Part shown: positions 6,697 to 13,174 of the stretch, piece by piece
Layout of the letters: each line of letters starts with the position of its first letter
Numbering within the stretch: position 1 is the first letter of the stretch
NCBI GenBank assembly: GCA_002423325.1
Contig: DIVQ01000084.1
Span: 1 to 13,239 of the forward strand
Length of the DNA: 13,239 nt
Direction of reading: 5' to 3'
Origin: Anaerolineales bacterium UBA6128
GTDB taxonomy: Bacteria; Chloroflexota; Anaerolineae; UBA1429
The notes under the pieces: generated by a model
Told to the model about the DNA's origin: nothing
Database searches by the model: none
Seen by the model: only the letters and a program-made list of their open reading frames with translations
Translations under genes and position numbers: made by a program

Positions 6697-8823
6697 TCAC
6701 GCGGGCGGCTGCACAGCGATCTCGAGCACCACCCGACCCCGCGGGGCCTGCCAATGCAGCACGCCGTCGGACTGCAGTTGCGCCCCCGACTCGGGGTTGA
6801 CGCCCAGCACACGCCAGCCGGCGGGCAGCCGCAGATGCAGCCGGCCCCACGAGAGGCCGTTCGGCCAGTCCACATACCCACTGAGGCGCGTGCGCCCCGC
6901 GTCGAGTGTCAACTGATACGAGAGCGGGCCATAGTAGGTGGGCGCCGCTTGAATCCCCAACGCCTCACCGCTGGCGAGCCAGGCGCGCGCCGCGCCCAGC
7001 GCCAACTCGAGCCCGTCGGCGCGCTCCATCACCAGCGAGTCGCGCAGTGCGCGCAGCACCGCCACCGGCGTGTAGAGGTGCTGCCGGTCGCCGCTGATCT
7101 TGTCGGACCCCGGCTCCTGGCCGCGTTCCTCACACCAGGTGTAGAGCGGCGTGCCATGGTTGAGCGTTGCCCGCACATACTCGGCGGCGGCATCTCCGTT
7201 GCCGCGCACCAGGTGCGCCTGGGCCACATCGCTCAGCGTGATGGCCACCCACATCCCGTCCGTCATCCAGCCCGTGTTGACCGGGATGCCCCCAGGGCTG
7301 AGGTGGTTCTCGATGTAGCGCAACGTGCCGGTGATCAGTTCGTGGTCGGGCGGCAACAGCCCGCACGGGAACAGCGCATTCAGCACAGCCCAACGGCTCC
7401 CGCAGGTTTTGCCCGGAACGCCCGGAATCCAGCGATAGCCCTCCTCGATGATCGCGCCCTCGTCCATCGCCCGGTACAAGTCCTGCCAGGCGGTCTCGTA
7501 GATGCGCTCCAATTCGGGCAGATCGTCGCTCTTGCCCAGAATGCGCGCCGTCTCCAGTGCCACCCGGTCCGCATATACGGTCCAGATGTTGTGCGGGATA
7601 AAGACGCCGTACATATCGTCGCCATCCTTGACGCCGCAGTCGCCCATACCGCGCGGCATCAGCCCGTAAGTGAGCGGGCGCTGCCCGTCCACCAGCACGC
7701 GCGTGCGGGCGCGCTGGCGCTCCTGCCAGCGCGCGCAGGCCAGCAGGCGTGGATAGTGCTGCTCCAAATAGGCGCGGTCGCCCGTCAGCGCATAGTGCTC
7801 GCGGATCGTCCAGGCCTTGAACCCCGATATGAACCAGACCAGGTGCCCCCACCCCCGCGGCTCGGTCCAGTCGCCGTCGGGCTCCTGGGCTTCGAGCGAG
7901 ATGCGAAAACCCAACTCTGCCTCAGCGTGCAGGCCGGCCTGATCGAGACAGATTGCCGCCATGCCGGGTTCCGCCGAGTTGGTGGCACGGTAGACCTCGG
8001 TGCCGGGCTGCCCCGCCACATAGCCGTCCGCCACCGGCTCGCGCATGATGAACAGATCCGCCAGCGAAGCATAGTAAGCGTTGCGTACGCCCGGGTCAGG
8101 GATCTCTACGCGGATGGTGCGATCGAGCAACGCCTGCCACTCGGCGCGCGCCTCCTCAAAGGCCGTGGCCCAGTCCTGCTGCAGCAGGGCGGGCAGATCC
8201 TCGGCGTAGGCCCGGAAGGGGCGCACCAGCCACGCCGTGCGAGACTCGCCGGCCTCCAAGCGCCAACACATACTCAGACGCGTGGGCTGCGTCACCGGAT
8301 ACTGTTCGGCGCCCAAGCCCAGCACGATCACGCGGTCGGCGCGGTCCATCCAGCCCGCCAGCAGCACATCGCGACGCGCGTCGGCATCCACCCAGGCCGG
8401 ATTGTACCCGGTAAAGTTGCCCGGCTTGAGCACCTGCAGCGCGAACTCGTGCGCCTGCTCGCCGCCGTTGTGCAGCGTGACACGCGTGATAGCCGCCTCG
8501 CGCGCCCCGGCGACCTCCAGACGCAGCGTGCCGCGTCCGTCGACGTACAGGTTGTCGAGCAGCGGCAGATACCCGCCCAGCCGCGTCCAGCGGCTGCGCG
8601 CAAAGGGGTGGCCGTCCAGCTCGGGGGTCAGTTCCAGCTCCCAGGCCGTGGCGGGCGTGGCAAAGGTCAGCGGCGGAAAGCGGGTCAGGTCGTCATAAGT
8701 CCAGGCCATCCGCAGTTGCCCCGGGCTGCAGTCGAGCAGCGTTTTGTCGCCGCTGCTGGGTCGCGCAACTGTGAGGCGGTGGGGTGTGGCAAAAGCATAA
8801 CCAAAGTCGATCGCTGTCTGCAT
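6697..8823 (-). CDS. Six-hairpin glycosidase-like protein, cytoplasmic, specificity unknown
   Basis: This 708-residue protein has three apparent parts: an N-terminal beta-rich domain (about 1-230), a helical region (about 240-610) that looks like an (alpha/alpha)6 barrel, and a C-terminal beta domain (about 620-708). Typical six-hairpin features include WGHLVWFISGFKAW followed by HYALTGDRAYLEQHYPRLL, and later PVNTGWMTDGMWVAI and WCEERGQEPGSDKISGDRQH. Acidic residues in the EPDGDWTEPRGWGH and CEERGQEPGS stretches are candidates for catalysis, but I cannot assign them. There is no signal peptide, so it probably acts on imported or internal oligosaccharides. I cannot place it in a numbered GH family. 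The start is set at 8823 because AAGGAG lies 6 nt upstream. The earlier in-frame ATG at 8844 overlaps the -10 box and would not be transcribed. It stands alone with its own promoter; no sugar transporter adjoins it. Confidence 0.8.
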   Translation of the reverse strand: MQTAIDFGYAFATPHRLTVARPSSGDKTLLDCSPGQLRMAWTYDDLTRFPPLTFATPATAWELELTPELDGHPFARSRWTRLGGYLPLLDNLYVDGRGTLRLEVAGAREAAITRVTLHNGGEQAHEFALQVLKPGNFTGYNPAWVDADARRDVLLAGWMDRADRVIVLGLGAEQYPVTQPTRLSMCWRLEAGESRTAWLVRPFRAYAEDLPALLQQDWATAFEEARAEWQALLDRTIRVEIPDPGVRNAYYASLADLFIMREPVADGYVAGQPGTEVYRATNSAEPGMAAICLDQAGLHAEAELGFRISLEAQEPDGDWTEPRGWGHLVWFISGFKAWTIREHYALTGDRAYLEQHYPRLLACARWQERQRARTRVLVDGQRPLTYGLMPRGMGDCGVKDGDDMYGVFIPHNIWTVYADRVALETARILGKSDDLPELERIYETAWQDLYRAMDEGAIIEEGYRWIPGVPGKTCGSRWAVLNALFPCGLLPPDHELITGTLRYIENHLSPGGIPVNTGWMTDGMWVAITLSDVAQAHLVRGNGDAAAEYVRATLNHGTPLYTWCEERGQEPGSDKISGDRQHLYTPVAVLRALRDSLVMERADGLELALGAARAWLASGEALGIQAAPTYYGPLSYQLTLDAGRTRLSGYVDWPNGLSWGRLHLRLPAGWRVLGVNPESGAQLQSDGVLHWQAPRGRVVLEIAVQPPA

Positions 8824-8829
8824 ATTCGT

Positions 8830-8835
8830 CTCCTT
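8830..8835 (-). promoter_or_regulatory. Ribosome binding site deciding the glycosidase-like gene start
   Basis: AAGGAG on the minus strand lies 6 nt before ATG 8823. It falls inside the coding region if the earlier ATG at 8844 were used, which argues for the 7-codon shorter protein. Confidence 0.7.
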
Positions 8836-8842
8836 TGCGGCC

Positions 8843-8872
8843 ATCTTAGCGCGCCCGGCAACGCCACGTCAA
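8843..8872 (-). promoter_or_regulatory. Promoter for the glycosidase-like gene
   Basis: On the minus strand, TTGACG (8867-8872) and TAAGAT (8843-8848) are separated by 18 bp. Initiation is expected near 8836, a few bases before the AAGGAG site. It is divergent from the secG promoter; the two -10 boxes are about 60 bp apart. Confidence 0.55.
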
Positions 8873-8885
8873 GCAGCCGACATTG

Positions 8886-8913
8886 TTGCGCTCACGCCGA
8901 CGCGTGCTATAAT
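8886..8913 (+). promoter_or_regulatory. Extended -10 promoter for secG
   Basis: A perfect TATAAT at 8908-8913 is preceded by GTGC, forming an extended -10. The -35 is weak: TTGCGC at 8886-8891 with a 16-bp spacer is the best candidate. Transcription should begin near 8920. Confidence 0.6.
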
Positions 8914-8945
8914 CTCCCCCATGCTCGGCGTCCCAGTACTATCAA

Positions 8946-8953
8946 GAGGGAGA
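8946..8953 (+). promoter_or_regulatory. Ribosome binding site deciding the secG start
   Basis: GAGGGAGA lies about 6 nt before an in-frame TTG at 8960. The upstream in-frame ATG at 8921 has only TCTCCCCC before it and lies at the predicted transcription start. Confidence 0.55.
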
Positions 8954-8959
8954 ATCACT

Positions 8960-9181
8960 TTGGTACTGTATCTCAACATCGTGCAGATCATCGTCTCGAT
9001 CGCCCTGATCGTGCTGACTGTGCTGCAGGGCAAGAACGCGGGCCTGGGGCGCATGTTCGGCGGCGACAGCTCGATCCGAATGACGCGCCGGGGTGTCGAA
9101 AAAACCGCCTTTAACGTGACCATCATCCTATCGGTGATCTTTTTCCTCACCTCGCTGCTGAGCGTCATTCTGCAGTCGTAA
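8960..9181 (+). CDS. secG: Preprotein translocase subunit SecG
   Basis: SecG is the small membrane subunit that assists SecYE in protein export. The 73-residue product has two hydrophobic segments (about 3-22 and 49-71) joined by the family's conserved loop, LQGKNAGLGRMFGG followed by TRRGVEK. The TTG start at 8960 is preferred because it has a good ribosome site and gives a normal short N-terminus. An in-frame ATG at 8921 would add 13 residues (LGVPVLSRGRIT after Met) and would need near-leaderless translation. It is followed after 18 bp by a solute-binding protein gene, probably in the same transcript. Confidence 0.9.
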   Translation: MVLYLNIVQIIVSIALIVLTVLQGKNAGLGRMFGGDSSIRMTRRGVEKTAFNVTIILSVIFFLTSLLSVILQS

Positions 9182-9199
9182 CCGACGGGGGATACCCGC

Positions 9200-10870
9200 A
9201 TGGGGCGCATTCGCCTGCAGGTCATCATCGCACTGTTCGCCATCGCCCTGCTGGTCGTCGGCATGGGGTACATGGCCTTCCGCGTCACCACGGTGACGGT
9301 GCCCGACTATGGCGGCACCTACATCGAGGGCGTGGCGGGCAACCCCAGCATCATTAACCCGATCCTCTCGCAGAGCAATCCGGTCGATCAGGACCTGGTG
9401 GCCCTGATCTTTACCGGCCTCACGCGCACCAACGACAGGGGCGAGATCGTGCCCGACCTCGCCGAGCGTTGGGAGATCTCGCCAGGGGGCACGGTCTACA
9501 CCTTTTATCTGCGGCAGGACGTGCTCTGGCACGACGGCGCCCCTTTCACCGCCGATGACGTCGTCTATACCGTGCATGCCATGCAGCACGGCGATTTTGA
9601 GGGCTGGGCGTTTCTGTCGGACATGTGGCGCACCGTCGGCGTCGAGTCCTTGGACGCCTACACTGTGCGCTTTACGTTGCGCGAGCCCTTCGCCCCCTTT
9701 CTCGAGTACACCACCATCGGACTCCTGCCGTTTCACATCCTGGGCAACATATCGGTGGGGCTGCTGAGCGAAAGCAAGTTCAACGCCGCGCCCATCGGAA
9801 CGGGACCGTTCAAGGTGGGCGTCGTCAGCGCCACCAGCTACGAGTTGGTCGCCAACCGCGAGTACTATGGCGCGGCGCCCTACATCGACCGCATCCAGCT
9901 CAAGTTCTACCCCAACGAGACCGCCGTGTTCGAGGCGCGACAGCGCGGCGAAGTGATGGGCATTTCACGCGTGCTGCCGGAGCACCTGCGCGCCGTGAGC
10001 AAGGACAGCGACCTCCAGCTCTACACTGGCACCCTCTCCGGCCTCAACCTGGTGGTGCTCAATCTCGACAAGGGCATCTTTCAAGAGCGCGCGGTGCGCG
10101 CTGCCATGCTCTGGGCGCTCGATCGTCAGGCCCTGGTCGATGACGTCCTCGGCGGGCAGGGCGTGGTGGCCCACAGCCCCATCCTGCCCTCGTCATGGGC
10201 CTATGACGCCGGCGTCCCGCGCTACCAACGCGACCTGGCGCAGGCGCGCAAGGCCCTGGAAGGCGCAGACTGGTTCGACGACGACAACGACGGCGTGCGC
10301 GAACGGGGCAACCTCAAGCTCGAGTTCGTGCTGCTCACTAACGACGATCCGGTGCGCGCCCGGTTGATCGAGATGATCAGCCAGCAGTTGGCCGAGGTAG
10401 GCATCCGCGCCATTCCCCAGGTGGTGAGCTGGGAAGAGCTGGCCGGCCAGCGTCTGCGCCTGCGCCAGTACGACGCAGCACTGATTGCCTGGCAGGACCT
10501 GCCGGCCGATCCCGATCCCTACCCCTACTGGCATTCCAGCCAGGCCAACGAGAACGGCGCCAACTATGCCAACTATATCAGCGCCCAGGCAGACTTGCTG
10601 TTGCAGGAGGCGCGCCTGACCAACGATGTGGCGCGCCGTACCGAGGCCTACCGGCAGTTCCAGCAGCTTTTTGCCCAGGACGTGCCAGCGCTGTTGCTCT
10701 ACCAGCCGGTCTACAACTATGCAGTCGACGAGGGCGTGCGCAGCGTGCAGGTGGGCCCCATGACCGACGCCAGCGACCGTTTTGCCACGGTCTGCAGTTG
10801 GACCATGGCCACCCAGCGCATGCTGTACAGCGAGGCACGCGAAAAGGGCCTGGTGACCGAGCCGCGCTAG
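9200..10870 (+). CDS. ABC transporter solute-binding protein, family 5 (peptide/nickel type), membrane-anchored
   Basis: This 556-residue protein has the usual length of extracytoplasmic family 5 binding proteins, which deliver oligopeptides or similar ligands to ABC permeases. Family features in order are WEISPGGTVYTFYLRQDVLWHDGAPFTADD-type residues near 91-120, PIGTGPFKV (198-206), RAVRAAMLWALDR (297-309), a DDDNDGVRERG loop (360-370), and DPDPYPYW with NYANY near 437-459. One N-terminal hydrophobic segment (about 6-27) follows a short basic start. It lacks a lipobox Cys and looks like an uncleaved anchor rather than a lipoprotein signal. No permease or ATPase genes adjoin it, so it is an orphan, or it serves a function coupled to secG. 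The ligand cannot be told. GGGGGA lies upstream of the ATG. Confidence 0.9.
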   Translation: MGRIRLQVIIALFAIALLVVGMGYMAFRVTTVTVPDYGGTYIEGVAGNPSIINPILSQSNPVDQDLVALIFTGLTRTNDRGEIVPDLAERWEISPGGTVYTFYLRQDVLWHDGAPFTADDVVYTVHAMQHGDFEGWAFLSDMWRTVGVESLDAYTVRFTLREPFAPFLEYTTIGLLPFHILGNISVGLLSESKFNAAPIGTGPFKVGVVSATSYELVANREYYGAAPYIDRIQLKFYPNETAVFEARQRGEVMGISRVLPEHLRAVSKDSDLQLYTGTLSGLNLVVLNLDKGIFQERAVRAAMLWALDRQALVDDVLGGQGVVAHSPILPSSWAYDAGVPRYQRDLAQARKALEGADWFDDDNDGVRERGNLKLEFVLLTNDDPVRARLIEMISQQLAEVGIRAIPQVVSWEELAGQRLRLRQYDAALIAWQDLPADPDPYPYWHSSQANENGANYANYISAQADLLLQEARLTNDVARRTEAYRQFQQLFAQDVPALLLYQPVYNYAVDEGVRSVQVGPMTDASDRFATVCSWTMATQRMLYSEAREKGLVTEPR

Positions 10871-10901
10871 TCACGCCTGCGCCACCTGCGCTTGGGCGTG
10901 A
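10871..10901 (+). terminator. Inverted repeat after the solute-binding protein gene, terminator-like
   Basis: TCACGCC begins immediately after the stop codon and pairs with GGCGTGA at 10895-10901. An inner GCGC/GCGC pair closes a CACCT loop. Only CATTTG follows, so the T-tract is poor. The right arm overlaps the -35 box of the next promoter. It may be a weak terminator, a 3' stabilising hairpin or an operator. Confidence 0.4.
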
Positions 10902-10926
10902 CATTTGCGCCATTATCGCGTATAGT
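10898..10926 (+). promoter_or_regulatory. Promoter for the Yip1-family gene
   Basis: GTGACA (10898-10903) and TATAGT (10921-10926) are separated by 17 bp, a good sigma-70-type match without the TG extension. A leader of about 40 nt precedes the ATG. Confidence 0.65.
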
Positions 10927-10973
10927 AATCAGGCAGGGTACATCGTTTACGCGGTCGCCACAAAGGAGGAAGC

Positions 10974-11519
10974 ATGTTCGATCTCGCCAAGCTCGACATC
11001 AACCGGATCATTGCTCGCTTTCTGCGCATGATCAAGTTCGACAACACCGTCTACAAAGAGATCGAGGAGGATGAAAGCTCCAACATCGATGCGCTGCTGA
11101 TCGTGATCGTCGCAGCGCTGCTCTCGGCCATCGGCGGGGCCGTGGCCGCAGGCGCGGGCTTTGGAGGCTTTATTCTGCAGTTCATCGGAAACGTGCTGGT
11201 GCGCTGGCTGCTCTGGACAGCCGTCGTCTGGTTTGCGGGCACGCGCCTCTTTGGCGGCGAGGCCACGTTTTTGGAGATGGCGCGCCTGATGGGCTACGCC
11301 ACCGCGCCCATGGCGCTGGGCCTGCTCAACATCATCCCCTGCATCGGCCTGCTGATCTCGATCGTGACGTTTGCCTTTTCGCTCTACATCGGTTTTCTCG
11401 CCGTCCGCGAAGGGCTCGACCTGCCGAGCAACAAGACGATCTTTACGATCCTCATCAGCGCTGCGGCGGTCATCATCATCTATGTGGTGTTCGGCCTCCT
11501 CGGCGTCGTGCTGGTGTAG
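10974..11519 (+). CDS. Yip1-family integral membrane protein
   Basis: This 181-residue protein has a charged N-terminus (about 1-38) and five predicted membrane segments (about 40-60, 68-90, 107-123, 124-143 and 155-180). The stretch GGEATFLEMARLMGYATAP resembles the conserved core of bacterial Yip1-domain proteins, where a Gly-Gly loop leads into RxxGYAxAP. The cellular role of bacterial members is not established. AAAGGAGG lies 4 nt before the ATG. It has its own promoter and a strong terminator just after its stop, so it is probably a single-gene transcript. Confidence 0.8.
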   Translation: MFDLAKLDINRIIARFLRMIKFDNTVYKEIEEDESSNIDALLIVIVAALLSAIGGAVAAGAGFGGFILQFIGNVLVRWLLWTAVVWFAGTRLFGGEATFLEMARLMGYATAPMALGLLNIIPCIGLLISIVTFAFSLYIGFLAVREGLDLPSNKTIFTILISAAAVIIIYVVFGLLGVVLV

Positions 11520-11540
11520 CGCTCACGGCTCGCATTGACG

Positions 11541-11585
11541 AGGGGTCTGCCTCGGCCGGGTCTCGGCGCGGGGCAGACCCCTTTT
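11541..11585 (+). terminator. Rho-independent terminator after the Yip1-family gene
   Basis: AGGGGTCTGCC (11541-11551) pairs perfectly with GGCAGACCCCT (11572-11582) over an 11-bp stem with a GC-rich 20-nt loop, followed by TTTT. It lies 21 nt after the stop codon and separates this gene from carA. Confidence 0.85.
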
Positions 11586-11627
11586 GCATGCCGCACGGGT
11601 TGTGCACGGCCCTCACCGCACCGCAAC

Positions 11628-11656
11628 CTGACAAACCCCCGCACTTGTGCTATACT
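11628..11656 (+). promoter_or_regulatory. Extended -10 promoter for carAB
   Basis: CTGACA (11628-11633) and TATACT (11651-11656) are separated by exactly 17 bp, with GTGC directly before the -10. Initiation is expected near 11663, far upstream of carA, which implies a long leader. Confidence 0.7.
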
Positions 11657-11662
11657 CACAAA

Positions 11663-11956
11663 CACAATGGGGTCGCTTCTGGCACGTTGACCTGGTCATT
11701 GCGGTCAGGCTGGCCAGTAACGGCCCTTTTTGTTGCACAGGTGACGGCGCCGGCACGCAGATGCCAGGCGCGAACCGGGTTGTTGCCCGGCATGACAGTG
11801 ACCGGCATCAGCGTCCCACGTGAGCGCGGGGCTTTGCCCCGCCAGTTGGCGCATGACCAGAGGTCGCCCGCCCCCCCGCGGGACGCGCCGCTGTGCGCGC
11901 CCTGCCTGCGACGAGATGATGCGGTACGGACGTAAAAGCCTACAGTGGGAGATGAC
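11663..11956 (+). promoter_or_regulatory. Long structured 5' leader of carA
   Basis: No convincing gene lies between the terminator at 11585 and carA at 11957. After the promoter, about 290 nt hold several strong predicted hairpins. CTGGTCA/TGGCCAG (11692-11698 with 11711-11717) competes with GGCC/GGCC (11712-11715 with 11722-11725), which is followed by five T residues (11727-11731). Next is GCGCCGGCA/TGCCaGGCGC (11747-11771, loop CGCAGA). Then CCGGG/CCCGG (11775-11790), GCGGGGC-TTT-GCCCCGC (11826-11842) and GGGaCGCGC/GCGCGCCC (11880-11902). I do not recognise a known riboswitch or the PyrR-binding loop. The first pair of structures could be an antiterminator/terminator switch, but the terminator stem is short. 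Regulation by pyrimidines, arginine or nitrogen is a guess from the downstream genes. Confidence 0.5.
11948..11952 (+). promoter_or_regulatory. Ribosome binding site deciding the carA start
   Basis: GGGAG ends 4 nt before ATG 11957. An in-frame GTG at 11945 would place this site inside the coding region and has no ribosome site of its own. Confidence 0.6.
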
Positions 11957-13174
11957 ATGACCGAACGAAAGCCAGCCATGCTCGTGCTAGAGGACGGCAG
12001 CGCCTATACCGGCTCCTCGTTGGGGGCCGAAGGCGAGTGGGTGGGTGAGGTGGTGTTCAACACCAGCATCACAGGCTACCAGGAGATCATCAGCGATCCC
12101 GCCTGTTGGGGGCAGATGGTCGTGTTCACCAACCCGCACATCGGCAACGCCGGCGTCAACCCCGCCGATATGGAGTCGTCGGGGCCGCAGGTGCGCGCCG
12201 TGCTGGCCCGCAAGATCTGCCAGCGCCCCAGCAACTGGCGCTCCAGCGGCTCGCTGCCCGACGTCTTGCGCGCGCACGGCATCCCGGCCATCGAAGGCCT
12301 GGACACCCGCGGCCTGACGCTGCTCCTGCGTCGCACCGGCCCTCTGCGCGGTGCGCTCTCGACACGCTCGCTCGACCGCGATCGCCTGCTGCAAGTGGCG
12401 CGTTCGGCACCGGCGCCCGACACGCTCGCCGCTCAGCGCGAGGCGGCCACGACCGCGCGACACACCTGGTCGACGCCTCTCGACGCCGTCTGGTTGTCAG
12501 AGATGAAGGAGCCCTTGGCCGCCGGTGCCAGCAGCCCCCGGGTCGTGGTCATCGATTGCGGCGGCCGGCAGGCCCTGTTGCGCCATCTGGCGCTGATGGG
12601 CGTACAGACCAGCGTGCTGCCGCCCAACGCGACTCTGGCAACCGTCCTCGCCGAAAAGCCACAGGGCGTCATCGTCTCGAGCGGTCCCGGAGACCCCACC
12701 CAGGCCACGGCCACGCTCGCGCTGGTGCGCGATCTGGTCGCGCAGCACGCTGCCGCGCCCGCCTGCAACCTTACAGGTGAGCAGACCGCCTCAAACGACG
12801 GCGGGCCCGGCATTCCCCTGCTCGGCATCGGGCTGGGGATGCAGCTCCTGGCGCTGGCGCTCGGAGCCCGCGTGATGCCCCTGCCCGCCGGCCACCGCGC
12901 CGACAACGTGCCCGTGCTCGACCTGGCCACCGGCCGCATCGAGATTACCGCGCACAACCACGGCTATGCGGTTGATCCGGCCTCACTGGCCAAGTTGCCG
13001 CTCGTCGTCACCCACACCAATCTGAACGACCGCAGCCTCGAGGGCCTGCGGCACGCCGACTGGCCCATTGCCGGCGTCCAGTTCCAGCCCGAGGCCTCCC
13101 CTGGCCCCCACGACAGCCTGCATCTGTTGCACGAATTCATCACACATCTGACGGAGCGTGCGCCCAATGCCTAA
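11957..13174 (+). CDS. carA: Carbamoyl-phosphate synthase small chain, glutaminase residues missing
   Basis: CarA normally hydrolyses glutamine and passes ammonia to CarB for carbamoyl phosphate used in pyrimidine and arginine synthesis. The 405-residue product has the usual length. The N-terminal CarA domain (about 7-145) is well kept: NTSITGYQEIISDP, TNPHIGNAGVNP, PSNWRS and GIPAIEGLDTRGLT. The class I amidotransferase domain (about 194-398) is recognisable (SSGPGDPTQA, HNHGYAVD, QPEASPGPHDS) but degenerate. The nucleophile motif reads GIGLGMQ, with Gly292 where the family has Cys and Met295 where it has His. The catalytic His is Gln377, while Glu379 remains. SNGPGDP has become SSGPGDP, and the GHRGxNHPV stretch reads GHRADNVPV. 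About 15 extra residues (near 270-285) precede the nucleophile motif. Glutamine-dependent activity is therefore unlikely; ammonia use or a structural role is inferred. It overlaps carB by 8 bp. Confidence 0.93.
   Translation: MTERKPAMLVLEDGSAYTGSSLGAEGEWVGEVVFNTSITGYQEIISDPACWGQMVVFTNPHIGNAGVNPADMESSGPQVRAVLARKICQRPSNWRSSGSLPDVLRAHGIPAIEGLDTRGLTLLLRRTGPLRGALSTRSLDRDRLLQVARSAPAPDTLAAQREAATTARHTWSTPLDAVWLSEMKEPLAAGASSPRVVVIDCGGRQALLRHLALMGVQTSVLPPNATLATVLAEKPQGVIVSSGPGDPTQATATLALVRDLVAQHAAAPACNLTGEQTASNDGGPGIPLLGIGLGMQLLALALGARVMPLPAGHRADNVPVLDLATGRIEITAHNHGYAVDPASLAKLPLVVTHTNLNDRSLEGLRHADWPIAGVQFQPEASPGPHDSLHLLHEFITHLTERAPNA

Noticed and set aside
6754..9114. Very long plus-strand open frame (786 codons) opposite the glycosidase-like gene
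   Set aside because: It is antisense to a gene with recognisable domains, a promoter and a ribosome site, and it also runs across secG. Its product is Arg/Gln/His-rich without any domain. In GC-rich DNA such antisense frames are common.
11826..11842. GCGGGGC-TTT-GCCCCGC as a terminator ahead of carA
   Set aside because: The stem is strong but no T-run follows, so it is treated as a leader hairpin.
11588..11935. Possible 115-residue gene between the terminator and carA
   Set aside because: It begins before the carA promoter, has no ribosome site, has a Pro/Arg/Ala-rich composition without a hydrophobic or domain pattern, and covers the hairpins of the leader.
11945..11956. GTG start giving CarA four extra residues
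   Set aside because: The GGGAG ribosome site lies within this extension, and the ATG at 11957 gives the normal CarA N-terminus.
12830..12841. Sequencing error as the reason for the missing CarA cysteine
   Set aside because: Cys to GGG and His to ATG need multiple base changes, a second catalytic residue is also replaced, other amidotransferase positions differ as well, and the frame is open to the normal carB overlap.
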